A DNA stretch of 64,000 bases from Adiantum capillus-veneris (lineage: Eukaryota > Streptophyta > Polypodiopsida > Polypodiales > Pteridaceae). The stretch spans positions 68,784,567 to 68,848,566 of the forward strand of contig CM043970.1 in NCBI GenBank assembly GCA_014529385.2. The letters are read 5' to 3'. The notes beneath the pieces were generated by a model. That model searched no databases. It was given only the letters and a program-made list of their open reading frames with translations, and was not told where the DNA came from. Below, piece by piece: positions 21,784 through 32,758 of this stretch. The first letter of the stretch is position 1. The number at the start of each line of letters is the position of its first letter. A program made the position numbers and the translations under genes.

Positions 21784-22801
21784 GGATCTTCTTCGAGTAC
21801 CTTCTGCTTCGAGCTTCAAGCTTCGAGATTCGGGGTTACAGGTCAGAGGGATAGGTACAGGTACGGGTGATTTACACAGGTACAGGTAGGTGGAGTACAG
21901 TGATATACTAGCAGTGATGTCACTTGCAGTTGTTGTGGGTATGCATCACTTGGCGCCTATTTGAGCGCATTGTCTGCTGGATTGTACGTTACTTGTGGAA
22001 ACTGCCATTGTACGCATTTGTGGAGCCATAGTTGGTTGTATTTGGTAGTACCAGCCATTTCTGAGACTTGGTCTAGAAGATAGTTATTTCTGAGACTTGA
22101 CTATACGCCATTTGCATTAGCCTTCGTGTGAGGGTCGATAGCGTGAGGTTTTTATTGAGCTGGGGGATTCTCAAATGTGGAGATCCTTTCGGTGATACAG
22201 GTAGTTGGAGCACCCTTTTTGTGACCTCGCCATAGGCTATGTACTAGTGAGTCCTACTTGATGCTCGGGTTCTATTGTTGACAGTTTATGCATACATATA
22301 CAGTCTATATTTTGGGTTCCTACTGCTCTATTTCTGGGGAAACTCTGCCAAAATTTTTCCAAGTTATGATGGATGGTTTTTTGGTCTTTTGAGCCATTTA
22401 TGTTGTTATGCTGCTGAAATTTTGGCAAAATCAAAGGTTAAGTCAGGTGTGCCTTCTTGGGAGCTTCATGGTTGGCTTTAATGGATGATCAAAATGGCCC
22501 TCAATTCACTCCTTTTCATTTAACTCAAAGAATCCAGATAAATGTTCATGTGTCCAGGAAGATCTTTTTCCAGCAGCGCATAGTCTTTATGTTCGGGCCA
22601 AGAACATTGAGAGAGATCCTGGAATGTCCTTTGCTTGTTGTAATTCCAATGATTAACTATGAAAACTCATTTGATGTGCATGTGTTTGTCCTTATCTAAA
22701 GTTGAGCTCCATTGAAGTTTTTGGGGATTAGGTAGTGAGAAGTTTTGGGTTCTTGCACGTGTGTTCGAAGGGGTTCTCAAAGAATTATAACTTGGGTAGC
22801 C
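21784..22801 (+). other. 5' untranslated leader of element D
   Basis: About 1 kb between primer site and gag carries no recognisable domain. The short frames on both strands here show no known motif. Confidence 0.55.
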
Positions 22802-23770
22802 ATGGCTTTCTCTTATCCGGAGTTTCATGGAATAAGTGATGAAGATGTGGAAGATTTTTTGGAAAAGATGGAGGTTGTCTGCATTAGCAACCAGATTCAT
22901 GACCCTGCGCAGATGTTACATCTTCTCCAAATTTGTTTGAAGAGTGATGCACGAGTCTGGTCCAAAACATTTGAAGAGGATTTGTGTGCAGTGGATCCAC
23001 CTGTAAGATTGAGTTGGGACAATCTAAGGCATGGGTTGGAAGTGGAGTTTGTGAAGATAGAAGATCCTGACAAAGTGTGGCAAGAAGTACAAGCTTTAGT
23101 GCAAAAGGAAGGTGAGCCAGTAGATGCGTACATACGTAAGTTCTCATTGGCACGGGAGCGGATGTGCAAGGCCTTAGCACCACAGGTACCCCCGCCTGAC
23201 ATGATGAAGAAGGACAGGTTCTTGGCTGGTCTTTGGGAGAATATACGTTGGAGAGTGGAGCTAAAGAATCCTAGGACATATGAAGATGCACTAGAGGCAA
23301 CAAGGAACAAAGAGTGGAAGTTGAGAAAAATGAGTGAGTTAGGGGTGGAGTCTTTGCCCATGAGGTCTGAATTTCAGCCTATAGAGTCTTTACAAGGTCG
23401 CATGTCAGGGGTTCATCATGAACCAGTGGTTCATGTTACTACTCAGGTTATACCAGCAGTGGTCACTACATCGGTGCAAGATGATGGGCTAAGGCAAGAC
23501 ATGAGGCAAGTGGTAGATTTGATGAAGAATCTCAGCCTAAACATGCTAGGTCAAGTGGGAAATAATCGAGGTCGAGGGAGGTTTGCAAATATGCCAGGAG
23601 GTGAAGAAAGACCTAGGAATGGTGTTGGACAAAGCAATGGTAGTTTTTGGAAGCAGACGCCCACATGTTACAATTGTGGAGAGTTGGGTCACATCAGCCC
23701 GCAATGTGATAAGCCACCAAGGATGGGGGGAGACATGTATCCATTGCCAAGACAGGTGTTAACTAGGTGA
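22802..23770 (+). CDS. gag of element D
   Basis: Gag would form the particle that packages element RNA. I chose the ATG at 22802 (MAFSYPEFHG) because the capsid-like homology begins there. The frame itself is open from 22745. The capsid region includes FLEKMEVVC, ARVWSKTF and VDAYIRKFSLARERM. A CCHC zinc knuckle CYNCGELGHISPQC lies near residue 300, close to the C-terminus. The frame is intact, with about 322 codons. It stops before the protease. Confidence 0.85.
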   Translation: MAFSYPEFHGISDEDVEDFLEKMEVVCISNQIHDPAQMLHLLQICLKSDARVWSKTFEEDLCAVDPPVRLSWDNLRHGLEVEFVKIEDPDKVWQEVQALVQKEGEPVDAYIRKFSLARERMCKALAPQVPPPDMMKKDRFLAGLWENIRWRVELKNPRTYEDALEATRNKEWKLRKMSELGVESLPMRSEFQPIESLQGRMSGVHHEPVVHVTTQVIPAVVTTSVQDDGLRQDMRQVVDLMKNLSLNMLGQVGNNRGRGRFANMPGGEERPRNGVGQSNGSFWKQTPTCYNCGELGHISPQCDKPPRMGGDMYPLPRQVLTR

Positions 23771-24540
23771 AATGATTATGGCATCGAAATTAAGGGAGAT
23801 GAAGGAACCAGTGGATTAACCCAAGAGGAAAAGGGAAAGACAAAAGTGCTAAGTGTAGTCACCTTGGAGAAGGCATCAAAGCTAGAGGATACATTAGTGA
23901 TGCCTATTGGGAAGAGGACCACAGAGAATAAGGAAGGAAGAAGTGCCCCAGGTCCTAGTAAGAAGAAAGGAAAGAGCCATGAAGGCGAGGATGTCAAGGC
24001 CAAGAGGAAAAGGAGATCTCATCAAAAGTTTCATGTTTCAGATTTTCCACTAGGGGATGGGAAATTAAGCTATGACTTGAAGGAGGATCTGACGAGCAGG
24101 AAGGCAGATGTTACTTTTGGGCAGCTTATAGAGATGGTGCCTAAGCTAAAGCGATAGTGGAAGAGAATGGTTAATCCAATGGAGAAAGAGCCAGAGAGAG
24201 GTTCAGTGAAGGTGTAGATGTGTGGCACAAAAGGAAAAATTTAGGGCAAGGTTATGTGGATAGCGGAGCCCAAATATGCGTCATAACACATTCGTGTGTT
24301 GAGAAGATGGGTCTCACAGTGGCTGGGGTGTCAGGTTTTTGGATCAGATTGGCAAACCACAAAAAGTAAAATGCTTGGTTGTTGTAAAGAGCTTAGAAGT
24401 GGAGGCATATGATGCAAAGGCAGTGGTTGATTTTCATGTGATGCCAGCAGGGTTGGGAGCATATCCTATTATACTGGGCATACCATGGTTACGTGCAGTG
24501 GGAGCTGTTCAAGATTGGTGACATGGTACGATTAGCCTCT
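23771..24540 (+). pseudogene. Protease region of element D
   Basis: A Lys-rich linker (23846-24157) ends at TAG. YVDSGAQICVITHS near 24257 is the protease active-site loop with DSGA. After a frame change, YPIILGIPWLRAVGAV gives the second conserved block before a stop at 24519. Gag and Pol are therefore disconnected. Confidence 0.82.
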
Positions 24541-24644
24541 ATGGAAAGACAGGTACCAAGAAGCTTTATAATATGGACACAAGGAAATGATTAGAGGAGC
24601 TTTATGAAGATGAGGATGAGTCTAGTGATGAAGACTCTTCCACG

Positions 24645-25448
24645 GTGACAGATGAGGACAGTGATAGCACTACCAGCAGTGATGCGGATGTTCATGTTGC
24701 ATTTCTTTTGATGGACAAAGAAATCCAGGAGTTTGGTTTAGTTGCATTTGCGAATGAGGTTGAAGATGAAAGTGAAGGGCCTTATGAAGTGATTGAAGGG
24801 TTGATGCAAACCAAGGTTGAGTTGTCAAAGAAGCAGGAATTGATGACACAAATGATCAGTGGAGACCTCTCAGCTATGGAGAAGGATATATATTTGCACA
24901 TGCTGGTTAGTTTTCCTGATTTGTTCATTACTTCATTTGAAGAGATCAGAGGGTTCAAGGGCGAAGAGATGCATATAGAGCTAAAAGAAGGTAAAAGCCA
25001 GTGCGGCAAAGGCTAAGAAGGATGGGTCAAGAGAAAATGGAAGCCTTGCGAGAAGAGGTGGACAAGCTGTTGAAGGCAGGGTTCATAGTCCCTGTGGAGA
25101 CCACAGAATGGGTGAGTCCAGTTGTAGTCAGTTCAAAGAAGGATGGGAAGTGGAGAATTTGTGTAGATTTTAAACCCTTAAATGCAGCCACTAAGAAGAA
25201 CCCATATCCTCTTCCATTCATCGATCAGATCTTGGATTCAGTGGCAAGTTATGAGAGGGTGTGTGTGATGGTTTTTCAGGCTATTTTCAATTGAAGATTT
25301 CTCTTAAAGACCGCACAAAGACCACTTTTATTACGCCATGGGGTTGCTATTGCTACATAGTATTTCCATTTGGGTTGTCAAATGGACCTTCCTTCTATCA
25401 AGAGAGAGCAAATTGGGTGTTGGAACCATTCATTGGTAGTTGTGTTAA
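24645..25448 (+). pseudogene. Reverse transcriptase of element D, N-terminal part
   Basis: An acidic linker leads to MHIELKEGK, then VDKLLKAGFIVPVETTEWVS, SSKKDGKWRICVDFKPLN, GFSGYFQLKI and FPFGLSNGPSFYQ. These are the RT finger and palm blocks typical of Tat-type elements. Frame changes occur near 25010 and 25265. The gene is cut after GSCV by the inserted element at 25449 and continues at 26846. Confidence 0.87.
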
Positions 25449-26845
25449 CACTAGAATGGTAACAGGACACTTTTATGTCCTTGGACACTTTTGTGTCCTG
25501 TTAAGTGACCATTTTGCTTGAATTATTTGAAGAGTATGAGAATGGATTTCTAGGTGCTATATATCCACAAAGTTTCCTTATGAGCTGAAAAAAACTTAGC
25601 ATTTTTTTTGGACTATCGATCTCACCATTAACCTTACTCTTGCACAACATTTTTGAACCTAAACTGTGTGAAAAAACGGGTCCTATTTTTTGTTTTTTTT
25701 CAATTTTTGGCAACTATACCACTCTAAACTTCATGTTTGTGAGGTTTAGATGGCTAGAGGTTAGGCCTTCATAGTTCTCAACATGTTTTGATGCTTGTAG
25801 AGAGAGCTAAGTGTTAAAATTGAAAGTTATGACCAATTTACAAGAATTGCATAATCCTGTTTTTTGGCCAAAATTAGCACTTGTATGATTTTTTTGGGGG
25901 CTTTCTTGATATCCAAAGGCAATTTTGATTGGGTAAGTGTAGTATATAACATAAAGCTAATCTTCCTTGAGTTTTGGGGGACCTAATATGCTATATAGCA
26001 TAGTATATGATGATGGTTGAGTTTTTTGATTGCTGAAGAATACGATCGCCGCTTGAATTCTTACAATTCTTCCTACGATTACAGTACAGTTAGAAGAGAG
26101 CAAGTCGCTTCAATCAAGCAAGTATAACTTTCTCAATATTGGTAGTTTATTAGGCCAATTGTGTGTATTTTGTAAGTAGTAACCATATCTAATCATATAC
26201 TACAAACTTGGCTAGATATTGAGTAGTTTCTATGGGTTTCTAGAGGTCATAATGCTAAACCCAGTTTTTTCATGTTTGCTATATTTAGGACTTTATCATT
26301 GCCCCCAAGGTTCCAATTGTAAGAGATCCATTATCCTTTTGACATGCTCCATGGATCCTTTTGAATCCAAAGGCCCAAAGGAAACAAAGAAAAAATGTAT
26401 ATAGTATCTGTATTGAGCGTGACTATAGAAACTTTGATGATAGGTCCGTAGAATGGCAAAAATGCAACATTTTTGTACCTATTTTTTTTGCCCAAAAAAA
26501 AATTAGTGAGGTAAAAGCAACCATATGTTTTGGTCACCAACCCATTGAAGTTAACGGGGCATTTTATCTCATGTCCTACAAAAATACCCACTCTTATTTA
26601 TATGCAATCAACCGCAAGAAATTGCTGTTTTGGGCAAAATGCACTGGTCCCTCAACTTTGGAGGCTTGTAGTGACCAAGGGATGAGAAAAATTACAAGTT
26701 TCTCATTTTTTCCATATGTAGTAGATATTGAACTATAAGCTCATGAAAGAATTTTTCAAAATGAGTGGATCTAATATGGTTTTGGAATTTTTTTCCAAAA
26801 CCCTGAAAGGACACTTTTATGTGCTGTTAGGTTACCATTCTAGTG
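25449..26845. mobile_element. TTAA-flanked TIR element, copy 1 (piggyBac-like ends)
   Basis: TTAA precedes (25445-25448) and follows (26846-26849) a 1397-bp insertion whose ends are inverted: CACTAGAATGGTAAC inward from both sides. The RT reads GSCV|KAFMDDF across the excised insertion with one TTAA, so the target duplication is real. Near the left end a palindromic unit GGACACTTTTATGTCC occurs twice, the second time as CTTTTGTGTCC. A version of it lies near the right end. The interior is AT-rich with no transposase-like frame. Its homology with 45936-47168 extends through the interior. Classified as piggyBac-like by TTAA and TTAACACTAGAA, which differs by one base from the published piggyBac end TTAACCCTAGAA. 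Confidence 0.85.
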
Positions 26846-27712
26846 TTAAAGCTTTTATGGATGACTTCTGTGTTTATAGCAGTAGGGCTGAACACCATGA
26901 GAAGCTGCTGATGGTATTGGCTCGATATGATGAATGTGGAGGATAACTAAATCCAAAGAAATGTCATCTAGCACAGCCAAGGGTGAAGTTATTGGGCCAC
27001 ATGGTGTCAGAAAATGGCATTGAGGCTGATCCAGACAAGGTTAAGTCTATTATTCTTCTTCCATCACCTACGAGTACGAAGCAATTGGCAACCTTTATAC
27101 ACAAAGTGAAGTACATGGCAAGGTTTATTCCATTGTGTTCTCAGATTCTTTATCCATTACAACAAGTGGCAAAGCATGATCCATTGCAATGGGATGACAA
27201 GTGTGAAGAAGTGTTTCAAGAGGTGAAAGAGGTGTTAGGGGGGTTGTCAGCCATGCAGGCTCCTGATTGGGAGAAAGTTTTTTATGCAAATCCCTCAGTA
27301 GGGGATGATGCCATTGGAGCAATACTATTGCAAAAGGGGAAGGGCAGCCATTATATGAGGCCAGTGTATTGTGCAAGTCGAGTGAAGTTGGTAGCGGAGA
27401 GAAAGTTCTCGGAAGTACAGCTAGTGATGGCTAGTGTAATATTTGCTTGTCGACGATTTCGTCATTACTTGCTACCACGACCTTTTGTTTTCTTGACGAG
27501 TTATGACTTTTTGCCACAGTTAATTAATGGTACTAACATGTCAAATGTGGTGAAGAAATGGGTAATTGAGCTGCAAGAGTTTGAGTTCTCTTTTCTAGTG
27601 GAAGATAGTACAAGGTCTACCTTAGCTGATTTGTTGACCTACAAGGAGAATCCCCTTATTGTACTTAAGGAAGGGGTGGTGAGAAAGGTAGTTGAAGAAG
27701 TGCCATAGATCA
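26846..27712 (+). pseudogene. RT C-terminal part and first RNase H of element D
   Basis: KAFMDDFCVYS (near 26850) contains the catalytic DD of RT, followed by LNPKKCHLAQPRVKLLGH and the thumb. A TAG-type break lies at 26944-26946. The first RNase H follows, but its catalytic blocks are altered. FYANPSVGDDAIGAILL has Asn where Asp is expected, and TSYDF replaces the usual TDHKP. The frame ends at 27706. Confidence 0.85.
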
Positions 27713-27717
27713 GCAAT

Positions 27718-28218
27718 GCACATGTGTTGTTCTTTGATGGTTCATACAGAAAGAGCCATGATGCAGCTTCATGGGGTATAGCACTTTATGATCCAGAGGG
27801 GAAGCTAGTATGCAAGAGAGGGTTCAAATTGGATGCTCATAGTAACAATGAGGCTGAATATGCTACGTTAGAAGCTAGATTACACATTTGTTTGAAGCAT
27901 GGGGTTAGAAGATTGAGCATAAAAGGTGATGCCTTGTTAGTGGTGAAGCAAGTGCTGGGTGTGTGGAAGAGCAAGAACAACTCATTGAAGGAAATGTGTT
28001 TCAGAATTAAAGGCCTGTTAAAAATTTTTGAAGCATGGAGCATCAGACACATTGAACGTGCTCTAAATGGGGAGGCACATGAAGCGGCTCAAGGCATGAT
28101 TGGGGAGCTATTTGTGTTGAGGACCACTTTATCTCTTTATCATGGCTGGGAAAGTTTGGCTCAAGAAGAGGAGTTTTTGCTAACAGGAATCATTCCAAAG
28201 GAGATTCAGTATTCTTAG
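27718..28218 (+). CDS. Second, archaeal-type RNase H of element D
   Basis: LFFDGSYRKSHDAASWGIAL carries the first Asp, NNEAEYATLEARL the Glu, and SIKGDALLVVKQ the next Asp. These are the standard blocks of the additional RNase H in Tat/Ogre elements. The last expected Asp region reads NGEAHEAAQG, so that residue is not obvious. The reading is uninterrupted from a stop at 27706 to TAG at 28216. The nominal start ATG at 27724 is arbitrary, because the domain was part of a polyprotein. Confidence 0.82.
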   Translation, partial: AHVLFFDGSYRKSHDAASWGIALYDPEGKLVCKRGFKLDAHSNNEAEYATLEARLHICLKHGVRRLSIKGDALLVVKQVLGVWKSKNNSLKEMCFRIKGLLKIFEAWSIRHIERALNGEAHEAAQGMIGELFVLRTTLSLYHGWESLAQEEEFLLTGIIPKEIQYS

Positions 28219-29514
28219 AAGTATGGTTTTTTGCGTAGAGCATACAGGTACAAATTGATTGGTGATGTCTTATACATGAAAGGAGCTGATCTCGTGTTGA
28301 GACGTGTACCTTGGCGGGAGGAGCTTTATAGAGTGTTGGAAGAGAATCATGAAGGCGCATGTGGTGGACATTTTGCTCTAAAGATCACCTTGCATAAGAT
28401 CTTGCAAGAGGGGTATGTATGGCCTAGTTTGCACAAGGATGTTCACCATTGGTGTAGGTCTTGCAATAGGTGTCAAGCATTTGGGAAGAGAGTGTTGAAG
28501 CCAGAGCTACGAAAAACCATTATGGCGTTTTATGTGTTTGAAAAGTGGGGGATTGATGCAATAGGCCCGTTACCTATCACAAGCAGGGGAAAAAGTTATA
28601 TTTTGACTGCGGTGGACTATCTCTCTAGATGGGCAGTGGCTATAGAAGTAAACCAGATCACTGCAAAGGATGTGGCAAAATTTGTGTATGATGAAATATG
28701 TTGCATGTTTGGGGTGCCACTGGAGCTACTTTCAGATAAGGGGCCTAGCTTTAGAGCTAAACTGCTAGATTTTTAATGTGCAAAGATGAAGATTAGGCAC
28801 CAGCATACCACTCCTTATTACCCACAGTGTAATGGCTTAAATTAAAGATTCAATGGTGAGTTGATACAGATTCTTTCGAAAGTGATAGAGCACCAAGGAA
28901 AGAATTGGGATTTGGAATTGCCTAGTGCATTATGGGCTTACCGTACTTTAGTGAAGACGGGTACAGGGTTTACTCCATTTCATTTGGTGTATGGAAAAGA
29001 AGCACTATTGCATGTGGAGGTAGAGTTGCTTGCGGTCAAGATGCTAGAGAAGTTGCTTGGGCCGCCTAGTGATGCATTCAAAGAGAGGCTCTTGCAGTTA
29101 CAAGAGGTCCAGTTGGATAGGATGAGCGCATTGGAGCATTATGGGCAGATGCAGGATAAGGCTTTGGCAAAGATAAATGAAAAGTTCAAAAGTAAGGGTA
29201 TCAAGAACCATGACTTGGTTTTGCACTACAACAGTAAGCTGGAAAACACCTTCCAAAAGAAGTTTCAAATTAAGTGGGAAGGCCCTTTCATGGTAGTGGA
29301 GTGTTTTCCAAATGGCACATATTAGTTGGCTAACCTCGATGGTGTTCTACATAAGTCAAGGGTAAATGGATTGCGTCTTAAATTGTATCATGCTAGATTG
29401 ATGATGGTGGAGCAAGATGAGCTGTCTGTGGATCAAGCAGTGTTGGTGAGGGATGAGGAGACCTGTGATGCGGCGAGTCTCATATCTCTCTTTGCTGCTG
29501 CTGATCATGAATGA
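28219..29514 (+). pseudogene. Integrase of element D
   Basis: An H2C2-type finger is visible (ENHEGACGGH, then CRSCNRCQ), followed by the core: first Asp in KWGIDAIGPLP, second in LLSDKGPSF. The catalytic Glu codon is replaced by TAA at 28843-28845 (NGLN, stop, RFNGEL). Other stops lie at 28774 and 29323. The GPF-type C-terminal block reads KWEGPFMVVE. No chromodomain follows. Confidence 0.88.
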
Positions 29515-29542
29515 TCTAGCAGGCTAGGGGATGGGAAAATTA
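29515..29542 (+). other. Polypurine tract of element D
   Basis: AGGCTAGGGGATGGGAAAA lies just upstream of the 3' LTR start TGTCAGGAG at 29543, the expected position for plus-strand priming. Confidence 0.7.
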
Positions 29543-30686
29543 TGTCAGGAGTTTTTTGGAGCAAGGGATTTCCCATATGTACATATACATGCATGGTGCA
29601 TCAAATAAAGAATTGCCCATTTTTCAGAGCCAGGTGGTTACGTGGGGCCCACATGTGTACAGGTAGGATAGGGTGTACATAGTCAATCGATTTTCACTAT
29701 TACCAGTACCACTGTGTTTTTTCTACAATAAGGAGGAGTTAGTAGCGCGTAAAACTTCTCGAGGAATCTATCCACCGGCCAACGACATGAGGTAAGTAGG
29801 TGCGTCAGATGGCATCGAGTGGCGTCAGGAGGTCGAACGGGGTCAATACTTGCACGCGGAGAAGTATGGACACGACATGGGTGTTTTCTTGTGATACTTA
29901 TGCAGAAAGTTCATCACGAGGACCAATTTTTGGGGCCACTTCATGTGGTTGCGGGATGCATTATTTGGAAAAACTGAGTGCCAGGTGTGCGGATGATGCA
30001 AAAAGGTGACAACTATGCACTGTGAGGTCAGTTTTTGGCCTGTTCGGGGTCCGTTTGAGGTCATCTAAAAGGCCAAAGGTGCCCAACTAAAAAAGCTAAG
30101 TGTGGGAACTGAAAAAACAGAGAGAAGACCAGAAAAAACGTGGAGAAGAGAGAAGGAACAGCCGCAAGTGTGTTTTTGCTGTTTTTGGAGCATTTTTTGG
30201 CCCTGAACTGCTCATCCGAGGTTGGATTTGAGCACTGTGACATTGTAGGGTGGGGTTTTTGGGCATTCCGGACGTAGTGGAGCTGTCCATTTTGGCAAAT
30301 TTGTCATAGATTTTCTGCTGTTTTTCTAAGTAATCTTCTCCGGTGAGTGAAGCCTCCGCTTAACTTTGTGGTTGTATCTGGTGTATTTCCTCAATACTAT
30401 GTAAACTATTTGCCCCATTGGTGTTGGGCTGAGATTAATTGAGTCTAAACAACAGCAATTTGCCTCCTTTGAGCTGAATTGAGAGAGAGTGTGTGTGAGT
30501 GTGTATGTGTGAGTGTTGAGTGGGCAAGTGGGAAATCTCTCTCTTCTCACTCCGTCTGTGTGTTTCCTGTCTCGGCCAGGCTGGTTGTGTAAGCCGAGTG
30601 GTGCCCCATAATGTGTGTGTGTATCATCCCAAGAGTGTGTGCCGGGTCATTATAGAGGCGTTGTGTGTGTTTCCATCCCGCTCACA
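29543..30686 (+). repeat. 3' LTR of element D
   Basis: 1144 bp from TGTCAGGAG to CGCTCACA, matching 20617-21762. ACGTG follows. Differences from the 5' LTR are scattered substitutions plus a shorter TG-rich repeat near 30490, so this is not a very recent insertion. Confidence 0.92.
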
Positions 30687-31639
30687 ACGTGTTTCTTTTA
30701 TTCTGTTTTTTTTAAATAGGTCCTCTACATGGCTTCTTCCAAGATCGGTCTGTTGCTCACTTTGAGGAGTCTTTTGTGGGCGATCGGCATTCCTAGAGAG
30801 TAGGTAGCAGAGGATATGCCAGAGTATAAGCACCTCTCTCGAAGTCAGTTTGCCCTGATGAGGAATCTTCTCAAGACCTAAACGTACGACAAGGTGAAGG
30901 AGGAGCACAGAGGTGTCAATCATTGCTTACATACGGAATAAGGTGGTTTATATTGTAATAAGTTTTTGGGCCAAATTCTAACTTGTGATGCTACCAAGTC
31001 TCCCATTTTAGACACTACACAACCATCAAGTGATGGGGTTGTGACACAGCAAGAGATTGGCACACGATAGAAAACTTTTCCCTTGATTTTAGGGTCTAGG
31101 GTGAGGTCATATGAGTGTATGACTAATTATCTTGTGTTGTTTCTAAATTGTAGCGAGCCTATATGATGGCGATGTCGGACGTCTACCACCCCATCTACAC
31201 CTGGATCTATGACGGTTGAGAACTCAACCTCCCACGTATCTGCCACCTTGCCAGAGACTCCTGTAGATCATCAAGCACCGTTCAAGACGTACGTCGAGGA
31301 GTTAGGAATCACTTGCAACATCGATGCCAAGGGACGGGTGGTGCCCATTGGAGACGGGCGTCTTTTTCATTGATGCATTGGATCACTTCTCGAGGCATAC
31401 ATGCTTAGACTGCATGTTCTATGGGCGTACATATCTTTGACTTGCTTTAATGATTCAAAAATTGAGAGGTTGAACTAGTTATTTTTGTTGCAATGCAACG
31501 ATCTATTAGAGCTCGACAAAACGTTTGTCCTCTGCCACTTAGAGCACAAGTTTGGTACTGGATGGAGCCACAAGAGGGTACTACATGACATGGCTTGATT
31601 GTTGAGACGACTGGACAATGCAGGGTTAGTACCTCCAAC

Positions 31640-31640
<1 letters not shown>
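30687..31640. other. Unassigned stretch right of element D
   Basis: No known gene is recognised. Some plus-strand stretches look coding but broken, such as one from 30729 (MASSKIGLLLTLRS) and one near 31150-31400. They may be decayed exons or transposase remains, but I cannot assign a family. Confidence 0.35.

Positions 31641-31707
<67 letters not shown>
31641..31707. repeat. (AG)n microsatellite
   Basis: An uninterrupted AG tract of 67 bp. Confidence 0.97.
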
Positions 31708-31711
<4 letters not shown>

Positions 31712-31744
31712 TAACTTGTTATGAGAAAAGATGTGTGTGTATTT

Positions 31745-31862
31745 CCCTTGTGAATGTTACCTACTCTTGGATAGTGATCATATTAAAAACCTCATAGTCT
31801 ATACACATTCTTTATTACCCCTCTTTCTTTTTACACTTGATACATTGGTGAACAAAAGATAG
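31745..31862 (-). pseudogene. Gypsy RT scrap
   Basis: The minus strand reads CKKKEG, two stops, RMCIDYEVFNMITIQE. This matches the KKDG..RMCIDYR.LN.ITI block of gypsy RT. It covers about 35 codons, and no neighbouring RT blocks were found. It is an isolated relic. Confidence 0.6.
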
Positions 31863-32758
31863 TGTATCATAGTGTAATAAATAAAATATACAAAACATGG
31901 CACTTATGTCGACTCTGATCAGTCCTAGGTAGATTTAGCCTTGCTGATTGAATCTCTCTCTTTAGTTGGACACTTTGCTGAGATATGTATGGTCTACTTC
32001 CCCAAAAATATACAACCTGCCTTCCTAGTACCATTGAGCTCTTTGCTCAGCTATCAACCATACTACAGATTCTTCATTCTTGTTCATAACCTTATTACCA
32101 TGTTTCTTGTTGTTCCCAGGAGTAGCCCTAGTCATAGGCTCCTCTCTTGCAAAAGACAACTATCATTTCAAAAGATTGTATCCATCTTTAGCATAGCCTA
32201 GTCATAGGCTCCTCTCTTGCAAAAGTCAACTGTCTTGTCAAAAAATTGTATCCACCTTTAGCATGCCCCATCATTCCTAGAATATATGTTTCCTTTTGCT
32301 TGAGGCAATACTTCTGCAACTTAAAAGGTAGCCCGCAACAAAATTTCTCCTTTTGTTCCACCAATGGAACTAGTCTGAAAAAAGTTACTAGTAGATAAGC
32401 TTACCAAAAACTTCAACAGTAGGCTAAAACTGTATGTTTTGTCCATACAAAGCTAATTCCATACTGATCCTTGGAAAAGGTGAAACTTGTTTCTTGCTTT
32501 GCATCTACTGCTACTATTGCTACATGAGAGCAAACTGCTCTTGCATGTGCTTTTGAATTACCTATTCAATTTTTTTGCAACAAATTAGAACAAAGTTTCT
32601 TACTATAGCCTTGATAACTTTGGTTGTGTCAATCTTCTTGGTCTAGACAGTCTTCTTTGGCTAGACTGGCCCTTTCCATCTCTTCAAGACTCTTTGCATT
32701 GGCTTGAGCTCAAACCAACTTCCAGAGCCATTCCTTTGTCGAGTCCTGTAAGTACATT
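31863..32758. other. Unassigned stretch with a 70-bp tandem duplication
   Basis: I see no gene. A unit of 70 bp containing GTCATAGGCTCCTCTCTTGC starts at 32131 and again at 32201, with a few differences, and ends near 32268. The rest has no feature that I recognise. Confidence 0.55.

Larger units (their letters stand above)
20617..30686 (+). mobile_element. Element D: Tat-like Ty3/gypsy retrotransposon, defective
   Basis: It has two LTRs of about 1.15 kb, a TGGCGCC-type primer site, gag, protease, RT, RNase H, a second RNase H of the archaeal type, integrase and a polypurine tract. The extra RNase H between RNase H and integrase is typical of the Tat/Ogre lineage, and there is no chromodomain. 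The flanks are ACGTT on the left and ACGTG on the right. A 1397-bp TTAA-flanked DNA element splits the RT. Several stops make it inactive. Confidence 0.92.

Noticed and set aside
26361-26738. A 125-codon frame in TTAA element copy 1 as a transposase
   Set aside because: The corresponding region of copy 2 is not open in the same frame and no transposase motif is visible.
25449-26845. Classifying the TTAA elements as CACTA transposons because the ends begin CACTA
   Set aside because: CACTA elements make 3-bp duplications. Here only a 4-bp TTAA fits both copies, and neither copy contains TNP2-like coding. I keep it as the main alternative.
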